Shown here one piece after another: positions 54,406-63,954 of a stretch of 64,000 bases of DNA (within the stretch, counting starts at the first letter, position 1; every line of letters starts with the position of its first letter). The stretch covers positions 34,234 to 98,233 of the forward strand of contig CAMTXU010000021.1 of NCBI GenBank assembly GCA_947085815.1. Reading direction: 5' to 3'. Under the pieces are notes generated by a model. It was not told the DNA's origin, made no database searches, and was given only the letters and a program-made list of their open reading frames with translations. Position numbers and translations under genes: made by a program. This stretch comes from Fen-1258 sp947085815 (GTDB lineage Bacteria > Bacteroidota > Ignavibacteria > Ignavibacteriales > Melioribacteraceae).

Positions 54406-55413
54406 TTAAAAAGAGAAATTGAATGTAAATCTGTGTACATCATTAAAAATTCCGAAAGGCTGATAAGCGTAATCAATTCCTAAATTCAAACCGGCAATAT
54501 TTCTTTTGATTCCGAAACCTGCTGTAAAATGATTTTCGTCTGATGGAGAAACAAATCCGGCTCTAACGGAGAAAGTGTTAATAAACGTGTATTCAGCACC
54601 CATAAAAATCTGCTCGCTGTAATCGCGCGGATGTGATGCGTCAATAGAGACAAGTAAAGAGTGCATACTTTTATCCACATTTATTAAATCCATTGCATCC
54701 ATCGAAAGACCAATTCTAAAAGTTAAAGGCAGTTGGAAAGTTTCTCTTTTGTATTTCAATTCAGCAGAGAAATTTTTAACACTCATTCCAAAGTTTAAGC
54801 TTTTGAATCCGGTTCTGTACAGAATACCAAAATCAAAGGCAACCGCATTTTTCGAATTATCTTCTTCTAAATAACTTCCATCTGTATTAACATCAATAAC
54901 GCTGCTGCCTAATTTCTGCTTAACGAATCTAACGCTGCCGCCTACAGAAAATTTTGTCGAAAGTTCTCTTGCATATCCAATTCCAAAGGCGTATGCAGTC
55001 GGAGAATATGTTCCGACATCCAAATAACCTTTTTCGTTATTTGCAACTATAGTTCCGTCAAAATCGCCGTAATCCACAGAGACAAAAGAGACTCCAAAAA
55101 CTCCATAATCGCCGCCAAAAGGTGCAAATGCAGCCGCTGCATGAAGATAATTGATATCTGCAATCCACCCAACGTTTCCTACAGTTACTGAAGAAAATTC
55201 TTTTATAGAAGCCATTGTTGAAGGATTGTAAAAAATTGCCGAGGCAGAAGCTAAGTCAACAGAAGTAACGGCTTCCGAAAAACCAGTAGTTCTTGCATCG
55301 GTTGAGACACTTAAAAACTTCATACCGGTCTGTGCAAGTTTTTTATCTTGTGCAGTTACCGTCTGAACAAGTAATCCCAAAATCAGTAGTGTAATTATTG
55401 TATAATTTTTCAT
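54406..55413 (-). CDS. PorV/PorQ family outer membrane beta-barrel protein
   Basis: 335 aa with a signal peptide ending VTAQ (residue 22). FLSVSTDARTTGFSEAVTSVDLASASAIFYNPSTMA (about 33-68) is the characteristic PorV/PorQ start. The remainder is a series of amphipathic strands ending in an aromatic residue (FTFNFSF), as in outer-membrane barrels. PorV is the shuttle protein of the T9SS. The presence of this paralogue in an operon with T9SS cargo suggests a dedicated shuttle. Confidence 0.9.
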   Translation of the reverse strand: MKNYTIITLLILGLLVQTVTAQDKKLAQTGMKFLSVSTDARTTGFSEAVTSVDLASASAIFYNPSTMASIKEFSSVTVGNVGWIADINYLHAAAAFAPFGGDYGVFGVSFVSVDYGDFDGTIVANNEKGYLDVGTYSPTAYAFGIGYARELSTKFSVGGSVRFVKQKLGSSVIDVNTDGSYLEEDNSKNAVAFDFGILYRTGFKSLNFGMSVKNFSAELKYKRETFQLPLTFRIGLSMDAMDLINVDKSMHSLLVSIDASHPRDYSEQIFMGAEYTFINTFSVRAGFVSPSDENHFTAGFGIKRNIAGLNLGIDYAYQPFGIFNDVHRFTFNFSF

Positions 55414-55432
55414 TTATCTACCCAAAATTATT

Positions 55433-57514
55433 TTATCTGATAACAGCAAATTTTGCTAAATGATTTTGTCCGGTTTTCTTATCAGTAAATACCGCAATGT
55501 AAATACCGCTGACAATTATTTGGTTAGATGAAGTAACCTGATACCAGTACTCATCACCGCTTCCGTTTGTATGTTCAATTGTTTTAATCAATTCGCCTAA
55601 TTCGGAGTAAATCCTAATTGTACACTCGCCGGGAATATTGTAGAAAGCAATCTTATCTTCATCAATAGTTCCAGGGAACCGTACTTTACCCGCAGCGGAA
55701 GCATTGAATGGATTTGGAACAATTCTAATATCAGTTAATTTGTCTCCAGCTTGTCTTTGTAAGTTTGCCGGATCATAGGTTTGAGTATAATATCTTCCGC
55801 TTTCAAGTTTTCCAGCCGGAGTTCCCGGACCAGCAGCATTTGCAGCCCCAACCGCTGTTATGTAATAATAGTAATTGAAACCACGGACTAAACTCTTATC
55901 ATCATAACTTCTTTCACTTGCGCTTTTAGTTTCATAAATCATAGTGTAGTTACTATCAACGTTGCCAAGAGCGCGGTAAATTCTATAAGAAGTTGCCGGG
56001 TTCGGATCATTTACAGCAGCATCCCATTTTAATGATATTCTATCGCCGCCGGAATTAACTTCGAATGATGATGGAGGCATAGGCGGTTGAGGAATTTTCC
56101 AGTTAGCTTTAAATGCCTCTGTAGCTCTTTTAAATGTTAGGAATAGAGAATCTCTTCCTTGAAAAACTATTTGATTCTTTGCAGAAGCGGTTATCTGACC
56201 TTTTTTGTATTTAATGCCTGTATCTAATTGCAGCTTTCTTCCAATTCCATTCATTGCTTCGGCAATAACTATTCTAACACTTTCGCCAGGTTTTAGTGTG
56301 TAAGGACCATAACCGGTGTTATAAGAAATACCTCCGGAAGCATTGCCAACATTAGGCGCATTCTTTTGATTAACAAAATCACCGCTTGGCTCAACCGCAT
56401 CAGCGTGTCTTGGAGATCTGTGACCAGTTGCCATCAAAGCGTATTCTTGAGTCATTCTATCTTTATTAAGTGCATTTGCGCCGGCTAATAAAAGCGGGTG
56501 ATCTGAATTCAAATAATCTGTTGTTCTTGGCTGGTTAATGTCATCAACTTTTTCTGTAGCAGATTTATCAGCGTAAAGAGTTACAGTTCCAAGAAATTGA
56601 GCGCCGCCTAATCTTCCTACAGTATCAGCCTTATCATTATAAACAGCTGCTGTACTACTCAAAGCCCAAATTGGACCGCCAATATTATCATAGCTTACAT
56701 CTTTACCGGGAAAGTAACCATGCCAAGAAAATTGGGCTCTATATCTTTCATTAACCGGATCAGTTTTAATACCATCACCACGGGAATCATTCATCGTATT
56801 GATACCCCAGCCGGCTGCGTTACCAATAACATAACGAACCGATTTATTTACGGAATTTCGATAAGTGAACCAAAAATATGCATCTTTGATAGTATTGTTC
56901 GGAAGTTCAATTCCAGGTTTCGGATCGGTATCGCCTGTGTTGGTAAAAGTATATTCATAAACTATGTAGTTATCGTTATACTGTTGCGCAAACTGGAAAA
57001 TTTTTCTGTTGACGGTAATACCAAGTTGAGAGTTGATAACGTTATCAATCATTCTATCAAAAGGCAGAGAGTTATCAACTTTATCAATTTCAACATTTTT
57101 TTGATATGATAAATTACCGTTGACAAAAACATTGGTTGGAGCAAATCTTGCTTTCTGTTCCATTTTAACCGGATAGAAAGGATAGAATTGAGGATTTCTA
57201 GGTCCAACAGTACAAACTTTGAATGGAAAATACTGCCCTTTCTCATCAGTGAAATCCTTGGCGCCAATCCACATTCCACGTGCAGCTTGAGCATCTTGAT
57301 AGGAATAAATGGCAGGCCATTGCATACCAAACTGTTGTGTTTTTAAGAAACCGGATTCTTCTAATTCAGAACCGATTTCCGAATACCAGTTGTGCAGAGA
57401 ACCGGCAGACATCCAAACGTTTTTAAATTGTCCGTGAGTAACCACTTGCATTCCGAGAAATGAAATAATTACAAACGGAAAAAAATTTTTGATTCTGCAA
57501 AAAATTGAGTTCAT
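55433..57514 (-). CDS. Large secreted protein with FN3 and T9SS-like C-terminus
   Basis: 693 aa from the ATG at 57514, preceded by GAGGGAAG; the longer ORF start would overlap the TonB gene and put 14 extra residues ahead of the signal peptide. After the signal (ending HGQ) a ~450 residue domain of unknown family follows. A fibronectin type III domain then appears (about 495-585: PPSSFEVNSGGDRISLKWDAA, SYRIYRALG). The end has IVPNPFNASAAG, IYSELGELIKTI and VSGIYIAVFTDKKTG, i.e. a sorting-domain-like tail without the usual final KK. It lies 28 bp after the TonB receptor gene. Confidence 0.8.
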   Translation of the reverse strand: MNSIFCRIKNFFPFVIISFLGMQVVTHGQFKNVWMSAGSLHNWYSEIGSELEESGFLKTQQFGMQWPAIYSYQDAQAARGMWIGAKDFTDEKGQYFPFKVCTVGPRNPQFYPFYPVKMEQKARFAPTNVFVNGNLSYQKNVEIDKVDNSLPFDRMIDNVINSQLGITVNRKIFQFAQQYNDNYIVYEYTFTNTGDTDPKPGIELPNNTIKDAYFWFTYRNSVNKSVRYVIGNAAGWGINTMNDSRGDGIKTDPVNERYRAQFSWHGYFPGKDVSYDNIGGPIWALSSTAAVYNDKADTVGRLGGAQFLGTVTLYADKSATEKVDDINQPRTTDYLNSDHPLLLAGANALNKDRMTQEYALMATGHRSPRHADAVEPSGDFVNQKNAPNVGNASGGISYNTGYGPYTLKPGESVRIVIAEAMNGIGRKLQLDTGIKYKKGQITASAKNQIVFQGRDSLFLTFKRATEAFKANWKIPQPPMPPSSFEVNSGGDRISLKWDAAVNDPNPATSYRIYRALGNVDSNYTMIYETKSASERSYDDKSLVRGFNYYYYITAVGAANAAGPGTPAGKLESGRYYTQTYDPANLQRQAGDKLTDIRIVPNPFNASAAGKVRFPGTIDEDKIAFYNIPGECTIRIYSELGELIKTIEHTNGSGDEYWYQVTSSNQIIVSGIYIAVFTDKKTGQNHLAKFAVIR

Positions 57515-57542
57515 TCTTCCCTCAAAATTTTCTAATGAATTA

Positions 57543-60500
57543 TTAGTTAATGTCATAATTAATCTTAATACCCCAGAAAATTGATCTCGGGTTTAAGAAT
57601 GTTGTGTAATGTAAATTAGGCATATCTATGTAAGACTTATTCTTTCTCCATTCTTCCTTCTGGGATTCGCTTGCGTTTTCATCCCAAGGAATATATGCGC
57701 CTGTTCTTATATCGCCAGGTTTATCATTGCCGGCAATAAATGTATAAGTACCGGCAAATTGTCTGTATTCTTCCGGCAAGTGAAGTGATTTCATGTAATC
57801 ATCATAATCATTCAAATCATAGAATCCGGCTCTATAACCCATCTGTTGTAAGTTGAGTGCATTGTACATGTCTGCAAAAAGCTCAACATTAAGAGGACCG
57901 AAATCAAACGCTTTGGAAATTCTTAAATCAAGAGCATAAGAATCTTTCCAACGAATGTTGTTTTCGAATAAAGGTTTTACACCGCCAGGACCAGTCCAAG
58001 AGAAGTAAGTACCGGCTGACCAAGAGGCAAGTATATTTACTCTCAAATCCTCAAGAGGTTTAATACCAAATATTTCCGGTCCCCAATTCATTGGAGTAAA
58101 TAAATCTATATTCGCTCTAGCATATGGTTGAGGCAACGGTTTATTCTGTTCAAAGAAAGATTTGTTCCTTTCATACTCTCTTTGAATAGCTGGATTTTGA
58201 GAATTGCTTGCTAAACCAAAATTACCGCTGGTTGATACCTGGTAAGTGTAATTAATAAAACCTTTAACCCATTCTCCTCTGTTTTTAGTAACAGTAACCT
58301 CGAATCCTCTAATGTCTTGGTAACTTTCAGGTTCCGGAATGGAATAACTTACAGAGTTATCGCGGCTTGTATAGGTAACAAGTCTTGGTTGCGAAGAAAT
58401 ATCTTTATAAAATCCTGCAAGTCTTAACAAATATTCATCAAATAAATTATGCTCGTAACCCAATTCGTAGGCAACTGTTTTTGGAAGAGGATTATTTGGG
58501 TTAGCTAATCTTGTTACTGCTTGTGTTACGGAACTTCTTCTTAGCAAATAAAGATTTTCCGGGATAGGCAATTGTCTAAAGTGACCGTAGTTAAAGAACA
58601 ATTTGCTGTCAACCGAAATAGGGAAAGCAATACCAATTCTTGGGCTAACATTAAGTATAGCTTCTGTCGATGTTTTTTCAAGAAGCGTATCAATACCACC
58701 GGATAAAGCACCGGACAATGCTTTTGAATAAGGACTGTCTAAAACATACCAATCGCCGTTTGCATTGCTGTAGTCGAATCTTACACCAATGTTAGCTATC
58801 ATGCCTTCAAACTCAAGTTTATCTTGAATATAGAACGCACCTCTTACCGGGTATGTATGCCATTTAGATTGAGTATTATTGCTAGGCAATGCCGGTTCTA
58901 TTAATGCATAGTTTACAGCATTGTCAGTATAAACAAATTCCAAACCGATTTTAATGTTGTTGATTTTATCTAACTGGCTGTTTAAATCAATTCTTGCAGT
59001 CAAAGTACTAACTTTACTGCTATCTCTTGAGTTACTAAAACCCAGCCCCATATTCATTGATGAACCAATTCCGCTGCTTGTACCGCTATAATTTCCGAAT
59101 GGAGATTCATCAAATAATAAACCGCCAAAATTATATATCTTATCAGTATTCCTGGAAGTGCCGGGGTTTGTATTATATCTAGTTCCAAATTGGCTGATGT
59201 TCACATCATAATATGTACTTGAGTTTATTACGTGTGTAAACTTTAAGCCGAAGCCTGAACTAAACTTTTGAGATGGAGCCCAATAATCTGTTGCGTAGAC
59301 GCGTGAATCTAAATAGCTGGCACCGGCTCTAATATCGAGTTCGCTAGCGATGCCGCTTGCTGATCTAAATAATCCGGGACCGCCGCTTCTTGAACTTCCG
59401 GTTCCCCATTGTTTACCGGCAATTCCTTCAATAGATAATTTCATTCCGGATTTTAAATCGGAAATCACTTTGAATTGGAAATTATAATCTTTGTATGCAT
59501 CTGCAGATAACGGAATGAAGTACATATCTTGTGTGCTTCTGTAAGAAGCAATAAAAGTAAGATCGCCTAAGTATTTTCCTATAAGCGGAACCGGACCGCT
59601 GAAGCTAACATCTGCATCATAATCCGGATCTATTATATCTAACTGTCTTCTATGCTGCCACAAGAATAATCTTTGAGCTGCTTCCGGAGTTAAATCATTT
59701 GTAGGATCGTTATCGGCTAATAATTGCTGAGACACTAAATTCCAGCCCCGGAAAGGTTGATATTGGCGTTTTGTATAACTATCCCAAGCACCGTTATCAG
59801 TTCCTGTCCAAGCTACAGCGTCATCAAGATAAGGTCTAATCCAGTAAGAATTATAAGAATTCACTGCATCGCCAAAGTGTTTTCTCTGTGCCGGGCGATA
59901 TCTGCCAAGGAATGAAACAGAATATTTCTGTTTATCACCATCTTTAGTAACAACATTAACTAAACCGGAACGAATGTTACCAAACTCAGCATTGAAACCT
60001 CCGGTCTGTACTTGAATTTCTTTTACCGAGGTAAAACTGATTCCGGTATAAGGTGTATTGTCTCTTTCATCGCGAAGCGTCATACCGTTTACAACAAAAG
60101 CTGTTTGATCGGCACCGCCACCTCTTATGAGAGGACCTGCAGTACCGGAGACAACACCAGCTTGTAAACCTATAACACTTGCTACACTTACAACGGGCAA
60201 GTTTTTTATCTCTTCAACATTCAGATTAACCCTGCTCGAAGAGACATCTTTTTGTACGATTGGTTGTTGAGCAACAACAACTATTTCACTCGCAAGAATA
60301 GCTTCCTCACTTAAGGTTATGTCAATGTTGGTCGTCTGGTCAATATTGATTCTTACATTAGTAATAGTACGTGCTGAATATCCAATGTAGGAGGCTTTTA
60401 CTGTATAAGTTCCGGGTGAAATATTCAATATTACATAATAGCCGTCTACATCTGTAGAAGTCCCTATATTGGTACCCACTAGCACTACATTTACACCTAT

Positions 60501-60617
60501 AAGAGGCTCTTTAGTTTTAGAGTCGATAACTATACCAGAGATTTTTCCAGTAGTACCTGCCAGGAGTTGAGAAGCAAAAAACAAGGTAAGAATTGTGAGA
60601 AGTAAAAATTTTCTCAT
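57543..60617 (-). CDS. TonB-dependent receptor with carboxypeptidase-like domain
   Basis: 1024 aa from the ATG at 60617 (GGAGAT site upstream; TTG at 60623 is less likely). Signal peptide, then a CarboxypepD_reg-like domain (about 22-105: GKISGIVIDSKTKEPLIGVNVVL, DGYYVILNISPGTYTV). A plug domain with LRGGGADQT-type segment (about 165-175) and GGFNAEFGNIRSG follows, then a 22-strand barrel ending in GIKINYDIN. It imports a ligand across the outer membrane or serves as an export-linked receptor. First gene of the operon that includes the PorV-like, FN3 and TIG proteins. Confidence 0.93.
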   Translation of the reverse strand: MRKFLLLTILTLFFASQLLAGTTGKISGIVIDSKTKEPLIGVNVVLVGTNIGTSTDVDGYYVILNISPGTYTVKASYIGYSARTITNVRINIDQTTNIDITLSEEAILASEIVVVAQQPIVQKDVSSSRVNLNVEEIKNLPVVSVASVIGLQAGVVSGTAGPLIRGGGADQTAFVVNGMTLRDERDNTPYTGISFTSVKEIQVQTGGFNAEFGNIRSGLVNVVTKDGDKQKYSVSFLGRYRPAQRKHFGDAVNSYNSYWIRPYLDDAVAWTGTDNGAWDSYTKRQYQPFRGWNLVSQQLLADNDPTNDLTPEAAQRLFLWQHRRQLDIIDPDYDADVSFSGPVPLIGKYLGDLTFIASYRSTQDMYFIPLSADAYKDYNFQFKVISDLKSGMKLSIEGIAGKQWGTGSSRSGGPGLFRSASGIASELDIRAGASYLDSRVYATDYWAPSQKFSSGFGLKFTHVINSSTYYDVNISQFGTRYNTNPGTSRNTDKIYNFGGLLFDESPFGNYSGTSSGIGSSMNMGLGFSNSRDSSKVSTLTARIDLNSQLDKINNIKIGLEFVYTDNAVNYALIEPALPSNNTQSKWHTYPVRGAFYIQDKLEFEGMIANIGVRFDYSNANGDWYVLDSPYSKALSGALSGGIDTLLEKTSTEAILNVSPRIGIAFPISVDSKLFFNYGHFRQLPIPENLYLLRRSSVTQAVTRLANPNNPLPKTVAYELGYEHNLFDEYLLRLAGFYKDISSQPRLVTYTSRDNSVSYSIPEPESYQDIRGFEVTVTKNRGEWVKGFINYTYQVSTSGNFGLASNSQNPAIQREYERNKSFFEQNKPLPQPYARANIDLFTPMNWGPEIFGIKPLEDLRVNILASWSAGTYFSWTGPGGVKPLFENNIRWKDSYALDLRISKAFDFGPLNVELFADMYNALNLQQMGYRAGFYDLNDYDDYMKSLHLPEEYRQFAGTYTFIAGNDKPGDIRTGAYIPWDENASESQKEEWRKNKSYIDMPNLHYTTFLNPRSIFWGIKINYDIN

Positions 60618-60726
60618 ATTCAAAATCTCCTAAATTTCAGAATAATAATTCATATTGAATTAACTAGTTTAACGGAAGATTTGTACTGCTTTTTTTCGAT
60701 TGATTCATTGTTTATTAAAACGAATT

Positions 60727-63129
60727 TTACTTGATCAATATCATTTTTTTGCTCAACAAGTGAGAGTCTGATTTCAACACATAAATATAAATTCCGCTTG
60801 TTAATTTAGAATTGAGAACCTGCCTGCCGGTAGGCGAGGTTGAGAATGTAGAATTATGTTTACCCGCATTCTGAAATTCATTAACAAGTGTAGCTACTTC
60901 CCTACCAAGAATGTCAAAAACTTTTAAAGAAACATAACCGGCTACCGGCAACTGATAACTGATAACCGTACTCGGATTAAATGGATTAGGATAATTCTGA
61001 TTCAACACATAGGTTGTTGGTATTGATTCTTCTTTTGCAACATCAGATGAAGTTGTGGTCTTAAACTTGAATACATCAGCCAGAGCGCTGGATCCGTAAC
61101 TATTAACAGCCATCACCGACCAAGTATAAATAATATTCTCTTTCAGCTTTTTAAGCGTAAGTAAGGAATCTGTTAGAACGGTATCAACAATTGTAATTGA
61201 TGGTAATATGGATAAACCTTCTGCCACTTGAAGCCTGTACCTTTCAGCTGCTTTCGATTTGTTCCAAACCAATGTCGGGGTCAATGAATTACCGAGCGAC
61301 TTATCTTCCGGCAACAGTAGTTGAGGAGGCATCGGGAATCCGGTTGTAAAACTCCGAACATCAGAGTAAATACTTTCACCCGCTAAATTAGAAGCGGTGA
61401 TTCTCCAATAATAGGTGGAAAGTCCATTGAAACCTGTTACGGTTTTGAATGTGTCAACAATGTTGTTTTGATTAATTAGAAAATTAACAAAATTTTGGTC
61501 AGAAGCAATTTGCAGTCTGTTAAAATTTGAATGCGCCGTATTTTGCCATATAAATTTAATTGTGTCCTTCTGGTTAACTGCCAAATTTGGAGGAAAAACA
61601 ACAACTGGTTTAGCGGGAATGTTAACTTGAACCGGAATAATTCCACTCATAGTACTTTCATTATAATTTTTATCTAACGATGTTACTGCAAAGTACATCG
61701 TACCCGAAACATCTTTGGTTTTTAGTGCAGCGTAAGGTGTTCCAACAATATTATTGAGGTTAGATGAATTTTCTAGATCAGCCGGCTGAACAGAAGAAGT
61801 ACTAAACTTGTAAACAGCATACATCGAAGCGACATCACCATCTACTGCAGCTGAAGGTGCATTCCAAAATAATCCGTCACCTCTTGCATTAGCTAATTTA
61901 TCATATTTCAAATTTACAGGCGGATTCGGTTTTACTTGATCTTTCCAGTCCATCCCGGGTATGAGGGCAGGGGTTGAAAAGTATTTATTCTTAAGTGAGT
62001 CGGTAAAGCTTAATGTGTTTGCGGGAATGTGTTTACCGCTGAATAAAACAATGCCGTTTGTTTTACTATTACTTCTATTCGCTTTTAACTGATTTGGCAA
62101 TTCAGATAAGGAATAGCTGCCGTAAATATTCCCAGAGTAAAAATGTCTTCCATATTGTTTTGCAGAATCTGCCCACCACGGCATAAGTTTAAGATAATCT
62201 GTTTTATTGGTCGTTTGATCATATCCAATTTTCCAATATAATTGTGGAATAATGTAATCTACAGATTTTTGCTTTAGCCAAGCCATTGGATCTGCATAGA
62301 TTACACTATAAGCATCCATGCCAGAAATTCCGGAAGGGATTCCATTCTTCCAGATACCGAATGGACTAATCCCAAACTTAATTCTCGGATTAATTGCTTT
62401 TATAGTGTCGTTAATCGCCTTCATCTGAATATTTACGTTGTCTCTTCTCCAATCGGCAATATTAGTAAACCCTCTTGCGTAACCAGCAAATGTTGCAGCA
62501 TCTTGCGTTGAAATTTGATCTGGCGGATAAGGATAGAAGTAATCGTCAAAATGAATTCCATCAACATCGTATCTGGAAATGATATCTACCACAACACTTA
62601 TATTATAATTTCTAACCTGAGGCAAACCTGGATTAAGAATATAGAGGTTACCAAATTTTAAGATCCAATCCGGCTGCGAATTAGAAACGTGATTTGAGGT
62701 TCTACTATATGTATAGGATGCGTGTCTAGCCCGATAAGGATTCAACCAGGCATGAAGTTCAATACCCCTTTTATGAGATTCCTCAATGGCAAACTTAAGA
62801 GGATCAAAATCTCCTGCCGGTGCAATGCCTTGAGTTCCTGTAATCCAATATGACCATGGTTCAATGGATGATTTATACAATGCATCACATTCGGGTCTTA
62901 CCTGAAAAAAAACCGCATTTAAATTTGCTAATTTAATTGCATCAAGCATATCGGTAAGTTCTTTCTTGAGAGCATCAATCGATAATCCGGTTCTAGAAGG
63001 CCAATCAATATTTGCTACCGAAGCTATCCAAGCACCTCTAAATTCTCTTTTGGGATTTGAAGTTTGTGCAAGAATTGATATTGAGTGTAATAGTAGCGCA
63101 ATGTAGAAGAGATAAACTATTTTTCTCAT
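60727..63129 (-). CDS. GHL10-type glycoside-hydrolase-like protein with T9SS tail
   Basis: 800 aa. Signal peptide ending LAQ (residue 22). The catalytic-like domain (about 28-345) has REFRGAWIASVANIDWP, NAVFFQVRPECDALY, HAWLNPYRARH, DGIHFDDYFYPYP and YIIPQLYWK, as in the GHL10 (DUF187) family of glycosyl hydrolase-like barrels. Two or three fibronectin-type segments follow (about 400-690). The last ~80 residues are a T9SS sorting domain (NYPNPFNPSTVISYQLP ... LSKKMILIK). A palindromic insert lies inside that tail. Confidence 0.88.
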   Translation of the reverse strand: MRKIVYLFYIALLLHSISILAQTSNPKREFRGAWIASVANIDWPSRTGLSIDALKKELTDMLDAIKLANLNAVFFQVRPECDALYKSSIEPWSYWITGTQGIAPAGDFDPLKFAIEESHKRGIELHAWLNPYRARHASYTYSRTSNHVSNSQPDWILKFGNLYILNPGLPQVRNYNISVVVDIISRYDVDGIHFDDYFYPYPPDQISTQDAATFAGYARGFTNIADWRRDNVNIQMKAINDTIKAINPRIKFGISPFGIWKNGIPSGISGMDAYSVIYADPMAWLKQKSVDYIIPQLYWKIGYDQTTNKTDYLKLMPWWADSAKQYGRHFYSGNIYGSYSLSELPNQLKANRSNSKTNGIVLFSGKHIPANTLSFTDSLKNKYFSTPALIPGMDWKDQVKPNPPVNLKYDKLANARGDGLFWNAPSAAVDGDVASMYAVYKFSTSSVQPADLENSSNLNNIVGTPYAALKTKDVSGTMYFAVTSLDKNYNESTMSGIIPVQVNIPAKPVVVFPPNLAVNQKDTIKFIWQNTAHSNFNRLQIASDQNFVNFLINQNNIVDTFKTVTGFNGLSTYYWRITASNLAGESIYSDVRSFTTGFPMPPQLLLPEDKSLGNSLTPTLVWNKSKAAERYRLQVAEGLSILPSITIVDTVLTDSLLTLKKLKENIIYTWSVMAVNSYGSSALADVFKFKTTTSSDVAKEESIPTTYVLNQNYPNPFNPSTVISYQLPVAGYVSLKVFDILGREVATLVNEFQNAGKHNSTFSTSPTGRQVLNSKLTSGIYIYVLKSDSHLLSKKMILIK
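60812..60846. repeat. 21 bp palindrome inserted in the T9SS tail, with 7 bp direct repeats
   Basis: CCTGCCTGCCGGTAGGCGAGG (60819-60839) is a near-perfect palindrome. It is flanked on both sides by TTGAGAA (60812-60818 and 60840-60846). It encodes the extra SPTGRQVL residues in the sorting domain. The same tail in the other T9SS protein here lacks these residues. Confidence 0.75.
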
Positions 63130-63315
63130 TTAGGTGCCTAAATCTTAAGATTCTTTTGATTTTGAAACACAAAACTAATTTGTGAACAATAAGGGATATT
63201 TCCACTACACTAATGTGTAGTTTTCCACTTATCACTCAACCGGTTAATAATATTACTCGGAATGATCGTCTTAAATCAGAGAATAAAAACATCCTACAAA
63301 AGAGGAATTAATCTA

Positions 63316-63954
63316 TTACCATTTTGAAAGGATCCTTAATTTTTGACCTTTATTAACGGCTTCGGCTCTGCTATGAACATGAAGTTTTTCATAAATACTT
63401 CTGATATGATACTTAATCCCGTCCACAGATAAAAACATCTCATCGGCAATTTTCTTGTAAGATTTTCCCTCCGATAGAAGACTAAGTATTGCTATCTCCT
63501 TTTCCGTAAGATCATCTTCCGTATACTTTGGTTTAAATTTGTGAAAGGATTTCAGAACTTTCCGGGCAATTTGAGGAGTCATTGGCGATCCCCCTTTAAC
63601 AGCCAACCTGATAGCCTCAATTAATTCTTCAGGCGAAACAGATTTGTGCAGGTAGCCAACTGCCCCAGCTTGAAGGGAGCCAAAAATACTTTTATCATCA
63701 TCTTGAATCGAAATCATTATTATTAACGCGTCGTTATTAAGCTTGCTGAAAATTTCAGCGCCTTCAATGCCAGAGATTCCCGGCAGTCCTATATCCAGCA
63801 ATATTACATCACAATTAGCAATCACTTTGGATTCGATCGCATCCTCACAAGAACCGAACGATTCCGAAACAATAAAATCTTTTTCCGAACTGAGCGCGGT
63901 TTCCCATGCAGTTCTTGCAAATATGTTGTCTTCTATTATCGCAATTTTTATCAT
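63316..63954 (-). CDS. NarL/FixJ-type response regulator
   Basis: 212 aa from the ATG at 63954 (TTG at 63957 is in frame). Receiver domain with acidic residues ED8-9, phospho-acceptor Asp54 in LLDIGLPG and a conserved Lys in LHKSVSPEE. The C-terminal LuxR-type helix-turn-helix has LTEKEIAILSLLSEGKSYKKIADEMFLSVDGIKYHIRSIYEKL. Any cognate kinase would lie upstream, beyond the window. It may control the adjacent GHL10 and TonB genes, which run in the same direction, but that is not shown by the sequence. Confidence 0.92.
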   Translation of the reverse strand: MIKIAIIEDNIFARTAWETALSSEKDFIVSESFGSCEDAIESKVIANCDVILLDIGLPGISGIEGAEIFSKLNNDALIIMISIQDDDKSIFGSLQAGAVGYLHKSVSPEELIEAIRLAVKGGSPMTPQIARKVLKSFHKFKPKYTEDDLTEKEIAILSLLSEGKSYKKIADEMFLSVDGIKYHIRSIYEKLHVHSRAEAVNKGQKLRILSKW

